From Trema orientale (taxonomy: Eukaryota > Streptophyta > Magnoliopsida > Rosales > Cannabaceae): a stretch of 64,000 nucleotides of DNA. Location: positions 1,103,104 through 1,167,103 of the forward strand of contig JXTC01000060.1 in the NCBI GenBank assembly GCA_002914845.1. The letters are read 5' to 3'. A program made the translations under genes and the position numbers. Positions within the stretch are counted from its first letter, which is position 1, and each line of letters opens with the position of its first letter. This document shows positions 1 through 10,134 of this stretch, one piece after another. The notes beneath the pieces were generated by a model, which saw nothing but the letters and a program-made list of their open reading frames with translations, did no database searches and was not told where the DNA came from.

Positions 1-1800
1 CAGTTGTCTAAAATATTCAAGGATCACTACATTTTTTTTTAATCAAAATTTCGTGCCAGAAACATAAATGTGAGTTGGTCCTTACAATATATGTTGTTGT
101 TTTTTTTTAAGAAAATATTTCCTTTATCCACAACAAATTGTGGGGTTAATATAATATTTGGCCCTTAAAATTTGGAATCAATCTCGGTAATGTGGGTTTC
201 AAAATGTCTCAAATTTGGCACTCAAACTTTCTTTTTTAATCTCAATTTAAGCTGGCTTTCAATCTTTATTTTTTAGTCTCAATTTAAGCTGTAAACTTTG
301 AAAGGTCTGACTTTGTTTTTCTTTTTTTTTTCCTTTATTTTTGGTTCCCTAATTTATAACTGAGTTGTTCGAAAAGAGATATAAACATAGTTCATGTCCC
401 AATTGTTTGAGATTTTGAAATTCAAGTACTAATATGAGATTAATTCTGATTTCTGAAGAAAATTAAATTACAACATTTCCACAAGGAAATAGAGGGGAAA
501 ACGACACCGAATTATGTCAAACTTATAATGACACCATTGAATATAAGTTTTTTTTTTTTTTTTGAAAGTGAATATAGGTAATTTTATATCAACACCTTAA
601 ACTTCAAAAAAAAAAAAAAAAGACCATAGAAAAGCACAAATACTCCTCCACAAGTCAAATTCTATTATTATTATTATTTTAATAATAAGAAAGAGGAAAG
701 AGTGGGCGACCAATGTGGCAATTCTCTTATATGGCGTTTGGTTGTGAAACAAAAATGGAAAAAGAATAGGAGTGATAATAGGAATGAAATGAGAGTAGGA
801 ATGGAATAGAAAAGAAAATTAATTGAGTTGTTTAGTTGACATATTGGAATTAATACCTGATTGAGGATTACTATGTTTGGTTTATTATGGAATGGAATGG
901 AATTAACATTATATAGACGAAAATACTCTTGCTATTAAAAAATTGGTACAAAAATTGATTCATTTATTTATTTATATATTTTTTTGTATTAGAAAATTCT
1001 TTTTTTAAAAAGTAAAAATTTTAAAGACAGAATAATACATCAAACCGTATACTGTGTGATGTGTTATACACGATTTCAGAAAATAACACATCAAACCGTA
1101 TATCGGTTGATGTGTTATTCAGAATTTCAGAAAATAACAAATCAAACCGTATACGGGTTGATATATTATATAAGATTTTAAAAACAAGATTTCACAAAAT
1201 ATTTTTTATTTTGTGAGAAATTAATATTACTCTTCATATTTTGTATAATACTAACTTCTCATAACATAAAGATAATTTGGGGTATATGTGAGCTGGGTTG
1301 AAATAGAATGGGCTTTCAATTCATTTGATTTAAAAATCTTAATTCATTTAAGTAGATGAATGATAATTACTATAGAAATTGGCTTTCAAGTCTCAAAACT
1401 TAAACCGAACAATTGAATTGACTTTCTTCAAAAATAAAAATTCCATTAACCATGACCACGGGAGCTCCTTTACCGCTAGTCGGTAGTCCCAACAAATGAA
1501 GTAATGGGGAGAGGGTATGCAAAGAGTTCAAAGGAACTGAAACTTAATTCCATAATTATGTTGAACCTCTGATTTTCCGGGCAGAATCTCACAAACTACT
1601 GCGCCACCTCGAGAGTGCGTATTCAAATTTGACTCATCCTTTTTAACTTCTATTCAGTAGATTGTTAAGCTCTCATTTTATTATTAATGATTTTATTAAA
1701 ATAAAGAATAAATAAAAGTGAGGAGAAGATTCTTGTACTTGTAGGATCACGGTTAAAATTTACAAGATCCAATCACAGCCGTTGGAAAATACAGAGTGAC
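1..1800. other. AT-rich intergenic DNA upstream of AAE7
   Basis: I see no coding region here. The stretch is AT-rich with many homopolymer runs. It contains one clear tandem repeat of palindromic units at 1031-1183, described separately. Short T-rich and GTTTGG-containing stretches near 730-900 resemble MITE ends, but I could not pair them into an element. Confidence 0.5.
1031..1183. repeat. Three tandem 51-bp repeats, each containing a palindrome
   Basis: Three consecutive copies start at 1031, 1082 and 1133. Each carries a core beginning CATCAAACCGTAT followed by its near-reverse complement ending GGTTGATGTGTTA. The middle copy is the most symmetrical. The third has decayed to GATATATTA. 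Each unit could form a hairpin or be bound by a dimeric protein. Its role is unknown. Confidence 0.8.
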
Positions 1801-1818
1801 GCAATCCTTGAGCCCACC

Positions 1819-1826
1819 TATAAATA
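1819..1826 (+). promoter_or_regulatory. TATA box of the AAE7 gene
   Basis: TATAAATA lies about 195 bp before the AAE7 start codon. That would place transcription start near 1850 and give a 5' UTR of about 160 nt containing the AT/GA microsatellite. The assignment rests on motif and spacing only. Confidence 0.6.
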
Positions 1827-1954
1827 GCCAATTCTAAGTTCTAATAATTCTAACTCCCTTTCATCTCAGCTTCGAAGCCTCTCTGTTGTTTCTCCATTTC
1901 TCTCCTTTGCCACCAAAAATATATCCAAACTCCGAACACTCATATATAATATAC

Positions 1955-1984
1955 ATATATATATATATAGAGAGAGAGAGAGAG
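1955..1984. repeat. (AT)n(GA)n microsatellite in the AAE7 5' UTR
   Basis: An (AT) run passes directly into an (AG) run about 30 bp before the start codon, inside the inferred 5' untranslated leader. GA/CT runs are common in plant leaders and are likely to vary in length between individuals. Confidence 0.8.
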
Positions 1985-2013
1985 CGGAGAACGAGAGAGA
2001 GAGAGGCGCAGGG

Positions 2014-5000
2014 ATGGGTGCGGTGGGGAGAGACACAGACGATCTTCCGAAGAACGCGGCCAATTACACGGCGCTGACGCCGCTCTGGTTTCTGGAGAGA
2101 GCGGCGGTGGTCCACCCCACCAGGGCATCGGTGGTCCATGGATCTCGACGCTACACGTGGCAGCAGACGTACCATCGGTGCCGTCGGCTGGCCTCCGCTC
2201 TCACCAACCACTCCATCGGCCTCGGCAGCACGGTACTTCCTTCTCCTTCTCCCTCTTACTCTTTACTTCCTTTTATCTGCTAAATAATCTGTTTGGTTGC
2301 CGAGAAACCCCAGGAAAAACGATGAGAAAAATGATAATTTTTTTTTTTGTATTGAAGAAAGATGGATGCTTTCTTTTTCTTTAGTTACGGCGGTTCAATC
2401 ATTCGAATTGTGTTGAGCTTAGTTGAGTGGAGTTATTTGACTTTTTCAATTTTGGTAAACATTTAATCAGTTTTTATTTATTTACTTATTTTATCTTTTA
2501 TATATTTATTGTTTTTCTACATTTTGATGATTAAGGACTGATACTTAATTTTCTTAATCTGTAAGCAGCTCACTTTATAGTTGACTTTCCATAATACTGC
2601 TACTACTACTACTACTACTAATAATAATAAACACGTGTTGAAATTATGACAAAAAAAAAAAGAAAGTAATTAAGGAAATTTATGGTTTCTGTTTTTGTTT
2701 TTCATTTCATTTGAATTATTGATACCGAAAAGTTTTGAATGAATTTGTTGTTAATTTCCTCTCTTTGTTGAGGTTTTAGTGTTCTTATGGAATATAGGCC
2801 AAAGTAAGAACCAAATGCTTGAAAAAGGGAAAAAGAAAAAAAAAAAAAGAAGGAACAAGTAAGAAGTTTTCTAATTTGTTGATCCATATTTCTGCATCTG
2901 TGCGAGAAAACATAACAATGTCTCATAACTAAATTAAAATTCAATTCTTGTCATGATTCGTCGCCTTAACCGCAAGGTAGGGAATGCCGAAGGCGGGGCT
3001 AGTGATTGGAGTGAAGTCGGTGCAAGGTGATGTAGAACCAAGAGAGGGAAACTCAATAGTTTACTAATTCATAACGAGTCTGAAACATAATAAACATAGC
3101 AAAGGACTATTTATAGATGGGCAAATAGCAAGTTATAAATCGACTAAGAAACTAGTTATTAGAATCTAAAATCACACTAAAAATCCAGGGCACGTTTGGT
3201 ATAGGATTCGAATCCTATTCTTCAAATTCAGAAACAACTTTCATGTAGAAAGCTAGAAGGATAAAACATTTATCCTTCTAACTTTCTATATAAATGTTGT
3301 TTCTGGATTTGAAGAATAAGATTCGAATCTTGTACCAAACGCACCCCCAATTACTCACAAATAGATAAATCCTAATAAAACAAACAGATATACTAGTAAG
3401 ATAAATAAATATCCTTAAATTTAGCTTTTATATTTACATCTAGATTAGATTAATAGGTACATAAATTGTCTTTGTGATCTCCATCACAAGGATACCGTAT
3501 TGGAAGTTGCAGCTGGATCACCTCCTTTGCAGGGAGAGCTAATGCTTATTTGTATTTTGGTTTGACACTTCTTTACACCTGAAAAGAAGCGAGCTACATC
3601 TGAGTATAGCTTGGAGATGGAAGTATTCTTTCGTTAGACCTACAGACGACCATCTTTAGCAAAGTCCCTCCTTCCCCTAAATCATCCATATCTTAGTGAA
3701 AAAAAGTTGAACATATATATATATATATATATATTTTCCTTAAGTGTTCTTGCAGTTTTCTAATAGGCTTTCCACTTAGAATATTCTTAAGTGGCCAGAA
3801 TAACCATTTTTTTTTTCTTTTAAGTGTTCTGCAGTTTTATAATAGGCTTTCCACTAATAATGTATTATTATGTGAAAGCTTATTTCATTCATTTTCTGCA
3901 ATTTATACATCTAGGCTTCCCTGAGAACACATCAATTTGTTATATCTGGTCTTTAGCGTTTTAATTCTTACATTAGAACCTCTTTGTGATGAAACTCATG
4001 TTACAGAATAGCTGGCTGATTAATGTTTTTGATTATGTTTATTGCCAACAGGTAGCAGTAATTGCCCCAAACGTTCCTGCCATTTATGAAGCTCATTTCG
4101 GTGTACCAATGGCTGGAGCAGTGGTAAACTGTGTAAACATTCGTCTAAATGCATCGACTATTGCTTTCCTTCTGGGTCATTCATCATCTGCTGCTGTGAT
4201 AGTAGATCAAGAGTTTTTTGCCTTAGCTGAGGAAGCTTTGAAAATCTTAGCAGAGAAAAGCAAAAGCCATTACAAGCCTCCACTTCTAGTTGTCATAGGC
4301 GATGAAAGCTGCGATCATAAGATGCTTGAATATGCTTTGAAGAGAGGAGCTATTGAATATGAGAAATTTCTGGAAACTGGTGACCCTGAATTTGCTTGGA
4401 AACCACCAGAGGATGAGTGGCAAAGCATTTCTTTGGGTTACACTTCTGGTACGACAGCAAGCCCCAAGGGAGTGGTGTTGAGTCACCGTGGGTCGTATCT
4501 GATGTCTTTGAGTGCAGCTCTTGTCTGGGGGATGAATGAAGGAGCTATATACTTGTGGACTCTACCAATGTTCCATTGCAATGGTTGGTGTTACACTTGG
4601 GCTCTGGCTGCACTTTGTGGTACAAGCATTTGCCTACGACAGGTAAAACTAGATTTTTAACTTTATGGTCTATGTATAAAGCAAGACTTCCTGAGTTACA
4701 TCTTTTAAGCACAAAACTTCTTTTTTCATTTGGTTTTGTTTCATGTTTTTCTGCTGTTTCATTTTTGCAGGTTACAGCAAAGGGAGTCTATTCTGCCATA
4801 GCCAAGTATGGTGTTACTCACTTTTGCGCTGCGCCTGTGGTACTCAACACCATTGTCAATGCTCCACCAGAGGAGACTATCCTTCCTCTCCCTCATGTTG
4901 TACATGTCATGACTGCTGGTGCTGCTCCACCACCTTCTGTTCTCTTTGCAATGTCCGAAAAAGGTTTCAAAGTCGCCCATACTTATGGTCTCTCTGAAAC

Positions 5001-5667
5001 TTATGGTCCTTCCACAATATGCGCATGGAAGCCCGAATGGGATTCACTTCCTCCCATCAAACAAGCTCGACTGAATGCACGCCAAGGTGTCCGATACATT
5101 GGCTTGGAGGGCCTTGATGTCATCGATAGCAAAACAATGCAGCCTGTCCCTGCTGATGGAACTACAATGGGAGAGATTATGATGAGAGGAAATGCCGTTA
5201 TGAAGGGTTACTTAAAGAATCCAAAAGCTAACGAGGAAGCTTTTGCTAATGGTTGGTTTCATTCAGGTGATCTAGCGGTAAAACATCCAGATGGGTACAT
5301 AGAAATCAAAGACAGATCAAAGGACATCATCATCTCTGGTGGTGAAAATATAAGTAGCTTGGAAGTTGAGAATACTCTTTACTTGCACCCAGCAATACTG
5401 GAAGTGTCTGTAGTGGCCCGGCCCGATGAGCGCTGGGGCGAGTCTCCTTGCGCTTTCGTGGCATTGAAGCCCAATATAGATAAATCTGATGAACAGCGTT
5501 TGGCTGAAGATATCATGAAGTTTTGTAGGTCCAAAATGCCTGCTTTTTGGGTCCCCAAATCCGTGGTGTTTGGACAATTGCCAAAGACAGCCACGGGGAA
5601 AATACAGAAGCATATACTAAGGGCCAAGGCCAAAGAGATGGGGGCCCTTAAGAAGAGCAAGTTATAA
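2014..5667 (+). CDS. AAE7: Peroxisomal acetate/butyrate-CoA ligase, AAE7/ACN1 type
   Basis: Adenylate-forming acyl-CoA synthetase. The known Arabidopsis AAE7/ACN1 activates acetate and other short acids in peroxisomes to feed the glyoxylate cycle. Three exons (2014-2232, 4052-4642, 4771-5667) join in phase 0 to give 568 aa, the usual length. The AMP-binding signature YTSGTTASPKGVV is near residue 205, YGLSETYGP near 345, and the C-terminal hinge/domain motif GWFHSGDLAVKHPDGYIEIK near 430-450. The last three residues are SKL, a canonical type 1 peroxisome signal. The N-terminal wording (NYTALTPLWFLERAAVVHPTR) matches my recollection of AAE7 more closely than AAE1 or BZO1. Exon 1 opens after a TATA box and a GA-rich leader. 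Intron 1 is about 1.8 kb and carries organelle and transposon insertions. Nothing in the coding sequence looks broken. Substrate choice is inferred from the family. Confidence 0.92.
3028..3486. mobile_element. Solo LTR inside the plastid-derived insertion
   Basis: This 459-bp element begins TGATG and ends CATCA, so its ends are inverted repeats of the usual TG...CA kind. It is flanked on both sides by CAAGG (3023-3027 and 3487-3491), a 5-bp target duplication typical of LTR retrotransposons. Removing the element and one CAAGG restores the plastid rRNA sequence exactly at the junction. An internal CTATTTATAG may be the old LTR promoter. No internal retroelement genes remain, so this looks like recombination to a solo LTR. 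Confidence 0.85.
3188..3346. mobile_element. Foldback MITE nested in the solo LTR
   Basis: About 159 bp that is almost entirely an inverted repeat. The left arm starts GGGCACGTTTGGTATAGGAT, and the right arm is its imperfect reverse complement ending TACCAAACGCACCC. A 3-bp CCA direct repeat flanks it (3185-3187, 3347-3349), which fits a Harbinger-like element but is too short to prove the superfamily. Confidence 0.75.
3712..3733. repeat. (AT)n microsatellite in AAE7 intron 1
   Basis: Pure AT dinucleotide run in the intron, just beyond the plastid-derived segment. It has no evident function. Confidence 0.8.
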
Positions 5668-8600
5668 CTATATGATGCTGACTGATCAATAAAGAGGCTT
5701 CTTCTTATGATATGTCCTCGTTAGACAATGTACTACGAGTGTTGTAACTTTAAGTATGCAGGGGACTTAACTCTATATTAAAGCTTTTCGTTTGAGATCT
5801 CTGTCATATAACTATTCTCAACTTCTCATATTCCTGTTTGGCTCAACCATATCATTTATTATTTTTTGTTATCTAAAGATTACTTGGTTTAGACGGAATT
5901 GATATTTGTGGGACTTGTGATGTGACTGAAATTTTCCCATATACGTATTAGAACCATGAACCCCTCTATAATTTATTATTATCTGGCCATGATAATTATC
6001 CAATTTTTGCTTGCCTGGCAGATGATTTTTGGGCCAGAATGGGATATTCATATTATGGCAGGCCGTGTAAGTTTTAACAAAACATTTTCTCTTCTTCTTG
6101 TCAACATAAAATGCGATTTGACTTGTGCCTTGTGGAATCTAAATGCCTTTGTGGAAAACTTTGCTGCATCAATCAACTAGGAGACAATAGTACAACATTT
6201 CTGGTCTGCTAGAGAATCTGTGCTGCCCAACTGCGCAAACTAATCATATTTCCATGAGATGGCTTTATATATATATGTATATATAAATATATATATAAAT
6301 GTCATGATAGAAACACGTAAAACTAGAAAAATACTCATTCAAACTCGATGGAATTTCATATCTTCACTTTTTTTCTCCCCCATCTCTTTTGCTATATAAG
6401 GTTTTATGAACACCATCAAAATAACAAAGGAATAGAGCTAGATCTTATAATTCTAGAAACCGAGGCCTAGCAAAACAAATGATTCATTCTTGAGGATAAA
6501 GACACATTCAATACATACGCAAAATATTCAGCTTCAATTCATTATTCCACAAGACTGTCTTCTAAATTGTTCAATTTCATAACATTAAGGAAAAATCATG
6601 GGTATCATTTATGCTTTGCTTACGACTTTTCTTCAACTAATTCATCACTAAATTCAAGACATATCAGAAAGGAAAACAACAAAATCAAGTAACAAAAATC
6701 AGGATTGTGACAGTTCAAAATTTCTGCATACTGGTCAATACTAGACCTGTACTTCACATGCATTCCAGATAAAAATCTTATAACTACACGTGTATGTGAG
6801 CTGGAAAAACCTTTTCATGTTATAAGAATTAAACATCAACACTGATCAAATAATAACTTGAGGAAAAAATCTTTTTGTTATTATTATTTTTGGTGGGCTT
6901 GCTAGTGTTTGAGGCAGTTATTGGTTTAGCTACGTATCTTGAATACTATGAGATTCATAACAAAGACTCAAAAGGGGTTTCTGAGCTAGCAAAGAACTAG
7001 AAAGAGGATAAGAAGAACTTCATCTATAATAATTTATGAAAAGATAAAAAAAAGAAGCATATGGGCCTCTTGGGCTCTCTCAGTTTTACCAATTGTGTTA
7101 TAAGGATAAGAATGTAATGCTCAATCACTATCTTCAGTATCATGCTCCTGTTGAGGCCAAAATCAGCTTATCATCCAAAGAGGTTGGTCTCATCTCATCT
7201 CATCCATGCAATTTGATTTTTTTTTTTTTTTTTGCCCATTTTATGGGTTTTATTTGAGCTCATCCAAAATTGAAGTAAGTCAAAAATTTCAAGCGTGGTA
7301 GAGTATTGGTTGGGGTCCATCTCATTCATGGTACTGACTAATGAAGCCAGTTTTCGTTTTGGCCATATTATCAAGGTTCCAACCAATCATCTTTCTCAAA
7401 TTAGCATTTATTGTTGCTCACATTCCCGGTCTCTCTGTCTCTTCTCTGGCCCAACCGACCCTAATCTTTCTTCCTCATTGCTTATAAAGAAAGAATATAG
7501 TTAGTTGGCTTGGCCATGACCATTAAAATCCAATTATTTCACAATTATTAATATTATCATTAGACAATATAGAGCCTCACTTGGCAACCAATATAAAGGG
7601 ATTAAAAGTTATAAAGTAATCACCACCAAAAAAACTTTAGACGGGGTGGTAAAACGCTCGAACTATTTATCAAAATGATTTATGCTCAAATCATCTAATC
7701 ATGATATTCGATTTATATGTTGTTCCAATAATCATGATAGTCGGTTCTAACAATGATTTATGCTTAAATCCAATTTTGTTATGTTTGATATATTAAAGAA
7801 AACAAACAAAAGAAGGTGAAAAGATAAAAGAAAATCCAACAAATGTTTCAAATGGAAATATAAAGTAAAACAACGAGAACCCTTATCAAGCTTATTGCTG
7901 ACATCAAAGATTATGTTATAGTAGTTTATTTTATTGGAGAAACCGTCAAGTTTTGTATAACAAGTTCGTTATTCTACTTTGTTCCCAAAAAAAAAAGGTT
8001 CGTTATTCTACTAGAATAAGACGAAGCTTTTTGTTTTTCCGTTATTTATTTATACTAAAAAAAAGAGGGAAGATGGGAAATATTTTGGGCATGCATATTA
8101 AAGGCTTAAGGGGATGATGCATATTAAAGGCTTAAGGGGATGATGCAGCACGGTTCATGGGACAACAACACTTTCACATCGAATTTTTAACTTTAAATGA
8201 ATTTGGAATATTGAGGATGGTAAAAGCCAAGACAATGAAAATTATATATGTATGTATGTTTTTAAATATATACTGATATGGTGAAACAAATAAAGGAATA
8301 GTAGCTTGTAGCTAAAATCCAAATGTAAAAATATGTTTATTCAGAACGAAAATAATACATCTAGGAAAATAATACATCCTAGCTAGTAGGCTAGTACATG
8401 TATAATTGCCTTGGACGTGATAAGGTGGGTTCATATTTGACAAATCAAATGATATGGTTGTTACAATATAATCCGGAATTAATAGAGCAATATAAGGTCT
8501 AGGCCTTGATGGTAGTGGCAGCTGTCTCTGAATATAATTTATAATCGCTATGTTATTGATATTTCACAAATTTTAGGAACTGACATACACTTTCCATGTA

Positions 8601-9237
8601 GCTTCATAATATTTAAACTGGGTTTAGTTGGAAGTATCATATCCATTTTTGTATCTCATAATTGATTTACTAACAAACTAATTGCTAAAATGTAAATTAT
8701 ATGTATGTACCAAACTCTTCTACAGAGTGTAGCTAAATAGTAACTCGAATTAATTAAGAATGCGAAGCAGAATATCTGTTGATCTGAACCTTTCATATAA
8801 TTTTTTACGAAGATGGGAATTTTCATTTTGTTTCATTAAGTTTTAAAAAAAATAGAAAAGAAAAAGCATATTGTAGCTAGCTTTTATAACTTAATTTATT
8901 CTCTCATGGGGTCCAACAAGTTAAATAAATAATTCTCATCATGCTGCAGAATACTATAAGATTAAATATATATACTATATCAGTATATCTCTTGTGTCAG
9001 CTACCATATCCAAATCATAACACAAGCCCATACACTTGCGTACTATTTAGCTAGCTAGACAAACAAAACACCAAAAATATATGCACTTTTTTTTTTAAAA
9101 AAAAAATTTATGATATTTCCTTTTAAATTGCAGCTCACAAGATGGAACTAAGTTTAACAAGAAGACAAATGTTTATGTTTTACCTTAGAAATTTACAGTC
9201 ACGAGATAACATTTTTTCTGGTCCTCAGCAGTATTCA
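5668..9237. other. Intergenic DNA between AAE7 and the BXL array
   Basis: The first 150 bp is the AAE7 3' flank, with an AATAAA-type signal at about 5688. The rest is AT-rich with no open frame that resembles a protein. It holds a small tandem duplication (8091-8146) and several TA microsatellites. I see no RNA gene and no recognisable transposon. Confidence 0.5.
8091..8146. repeat. Two-copy 26-bp tandem duplication
   Basis: The unit ATGCATATTAAAGGCTTAAG plus GGGATG occurs twice, starting at 8091 and 8117, followed by ATGC of a third start. The copies are identical, so the duplication is recent. No function is apparent. Confidence 0.85.
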
Positions 9238-9868
9238 TGAGTCAAGTAATGTCACGAGCATTCAAAACTTCTGCTCTTAATTATGATATATATATATACA
9301 CACACACACATATATATATATAGTTTCCTAGCTATATAGTCAAAGCCTATTACCTGCCAATGGGAGATCAGTAAACAAAACTATATAGACTGCATTATGA
9401 AAACAGAGCTTTTCAAAGATTTGCTTTTGTTCCTTTCTTTCATTACTTTCTCGGAAAAATATTTAACCAGACAATTCATCATCAGTACAGTACTCCATTT
9501 GTTTCCATAGTACTGGTCATATATATATATATAAAATTATTCTCAGATTCTTAATCGATTAATTTTTAATACGCATATAGCACTGTTAGAAAATGTATTA
9601 TTATTACATTTTGAGTACAGTTTCCATATTAGAGAAGGCCTTCCTAAAAAGTAATATATTCTCTAGTCCGTGACCCACATACATTCCTTATTAACTTTAA
9701 CTTTCACACCAACTTTTTTTTTTCTTTTTTCTTTCTTTCCTACGCAGTTTCAAAGGTTATGGTTAATGTATTATTATATTTAATTAAACATTATACTAAT
9801 CTACCTATAAGAGCTAAAAAGTTAATATCCCAAGTGACCAAAGTTAAATATAACGATACGTGTTACAC

Positions 9869-10043
9869 TGACTCATTATTCCACATATCCATCTCTCTTT
9901 TTTTCCTCAGTTTTTTCTCGTTTTAGCTTTCACATATAGTTTTAACATCTTATCTCGACGTGGAAATCTAATCATGAAACCTATGCTCTCGCATCTTTGC
10001 CATCTTCTAACGCTAACTCTTTCTTCTTCTACTTCTATATATA
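9869..10043 (+). promoter_or_regulatory. Core promoter of BXL copy A
   Basis: TGACTCAT at 9869-9876 and TATATATA at 10036-10043 lie 266 and 99 bp before the start codon. The same two elements occur at nearly the same spacing in copies B and C, within flanks that are otherwise diverging. TGACTCA is a bZIP (GCN4-like) half-palindrome. The TATA assignment implies a leader of about 65 nt. Confidence 0.6.
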
Positions 10044-10134
10044 CCCTTTATCTCATTTCATCGTTTCATACAAAACCCTTTATCCAAAAAACCAAACTAC
10101 AGCCAGTACTAATACTCCTTATATATTTCTGGCT

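Larger units (their letters stand above)
2956..3635 (+). other. Nuclear plastid DNA insertion (16S rRNA 3' end and spacer), split by a solo LTR
   Basis: Two blocks, about 2956-3027 and 3487-3635, read together like the 3' end of plastid 16S rRNA followed by the start of the 16S-trnI spacer. The first block has CTTAACCGCAAGG and GGGCTAGTGATTGGAGTGAA. The second has GCTGGATCACCTCCTTT, the anti-Shine-Dalgarno end, then CAGGGAGAGCTAATGCTT. Scattered transitions show that it is old. It lies in AAE7 intron 1 and is not a working rRNA gene. The interruption is a solo LTR with a 5-bp target duplication. The outer edges are approximate, because I judged where the similarity ends by eye from memory of plastid rDNA. 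Confidence 0.88.

Noticed and set aside
1861..2211. Open frames on the minus strand over the AAE7 first exon and leader
   Set aside because: They are antisense to a clear exon, contain microsatellite-encoded runs (SLSLSIYIYMY) and match no family.
2956..3635. A functional organelle-type rRNA gene
   Set aside because: Only about 220 bp of plastid rDNA is present, it carries many substitutions, it is split by a transposon, and it lies in a nuclear intron.
5956..6180. Open frame of 74 codons downstream of AAE7
   Set aside because: It has low complexity in an AT-rich context, no recognisable protein features, and nothing resembling a promoter or splice structure.
9997..10134. Upstream in-frame ATG as the start of BXL copy A
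   Set aside because: It would add 46 residues before the signal peptide, spans the TATA box, and has no counterpart in copies B and C, whose starts align with 10135.
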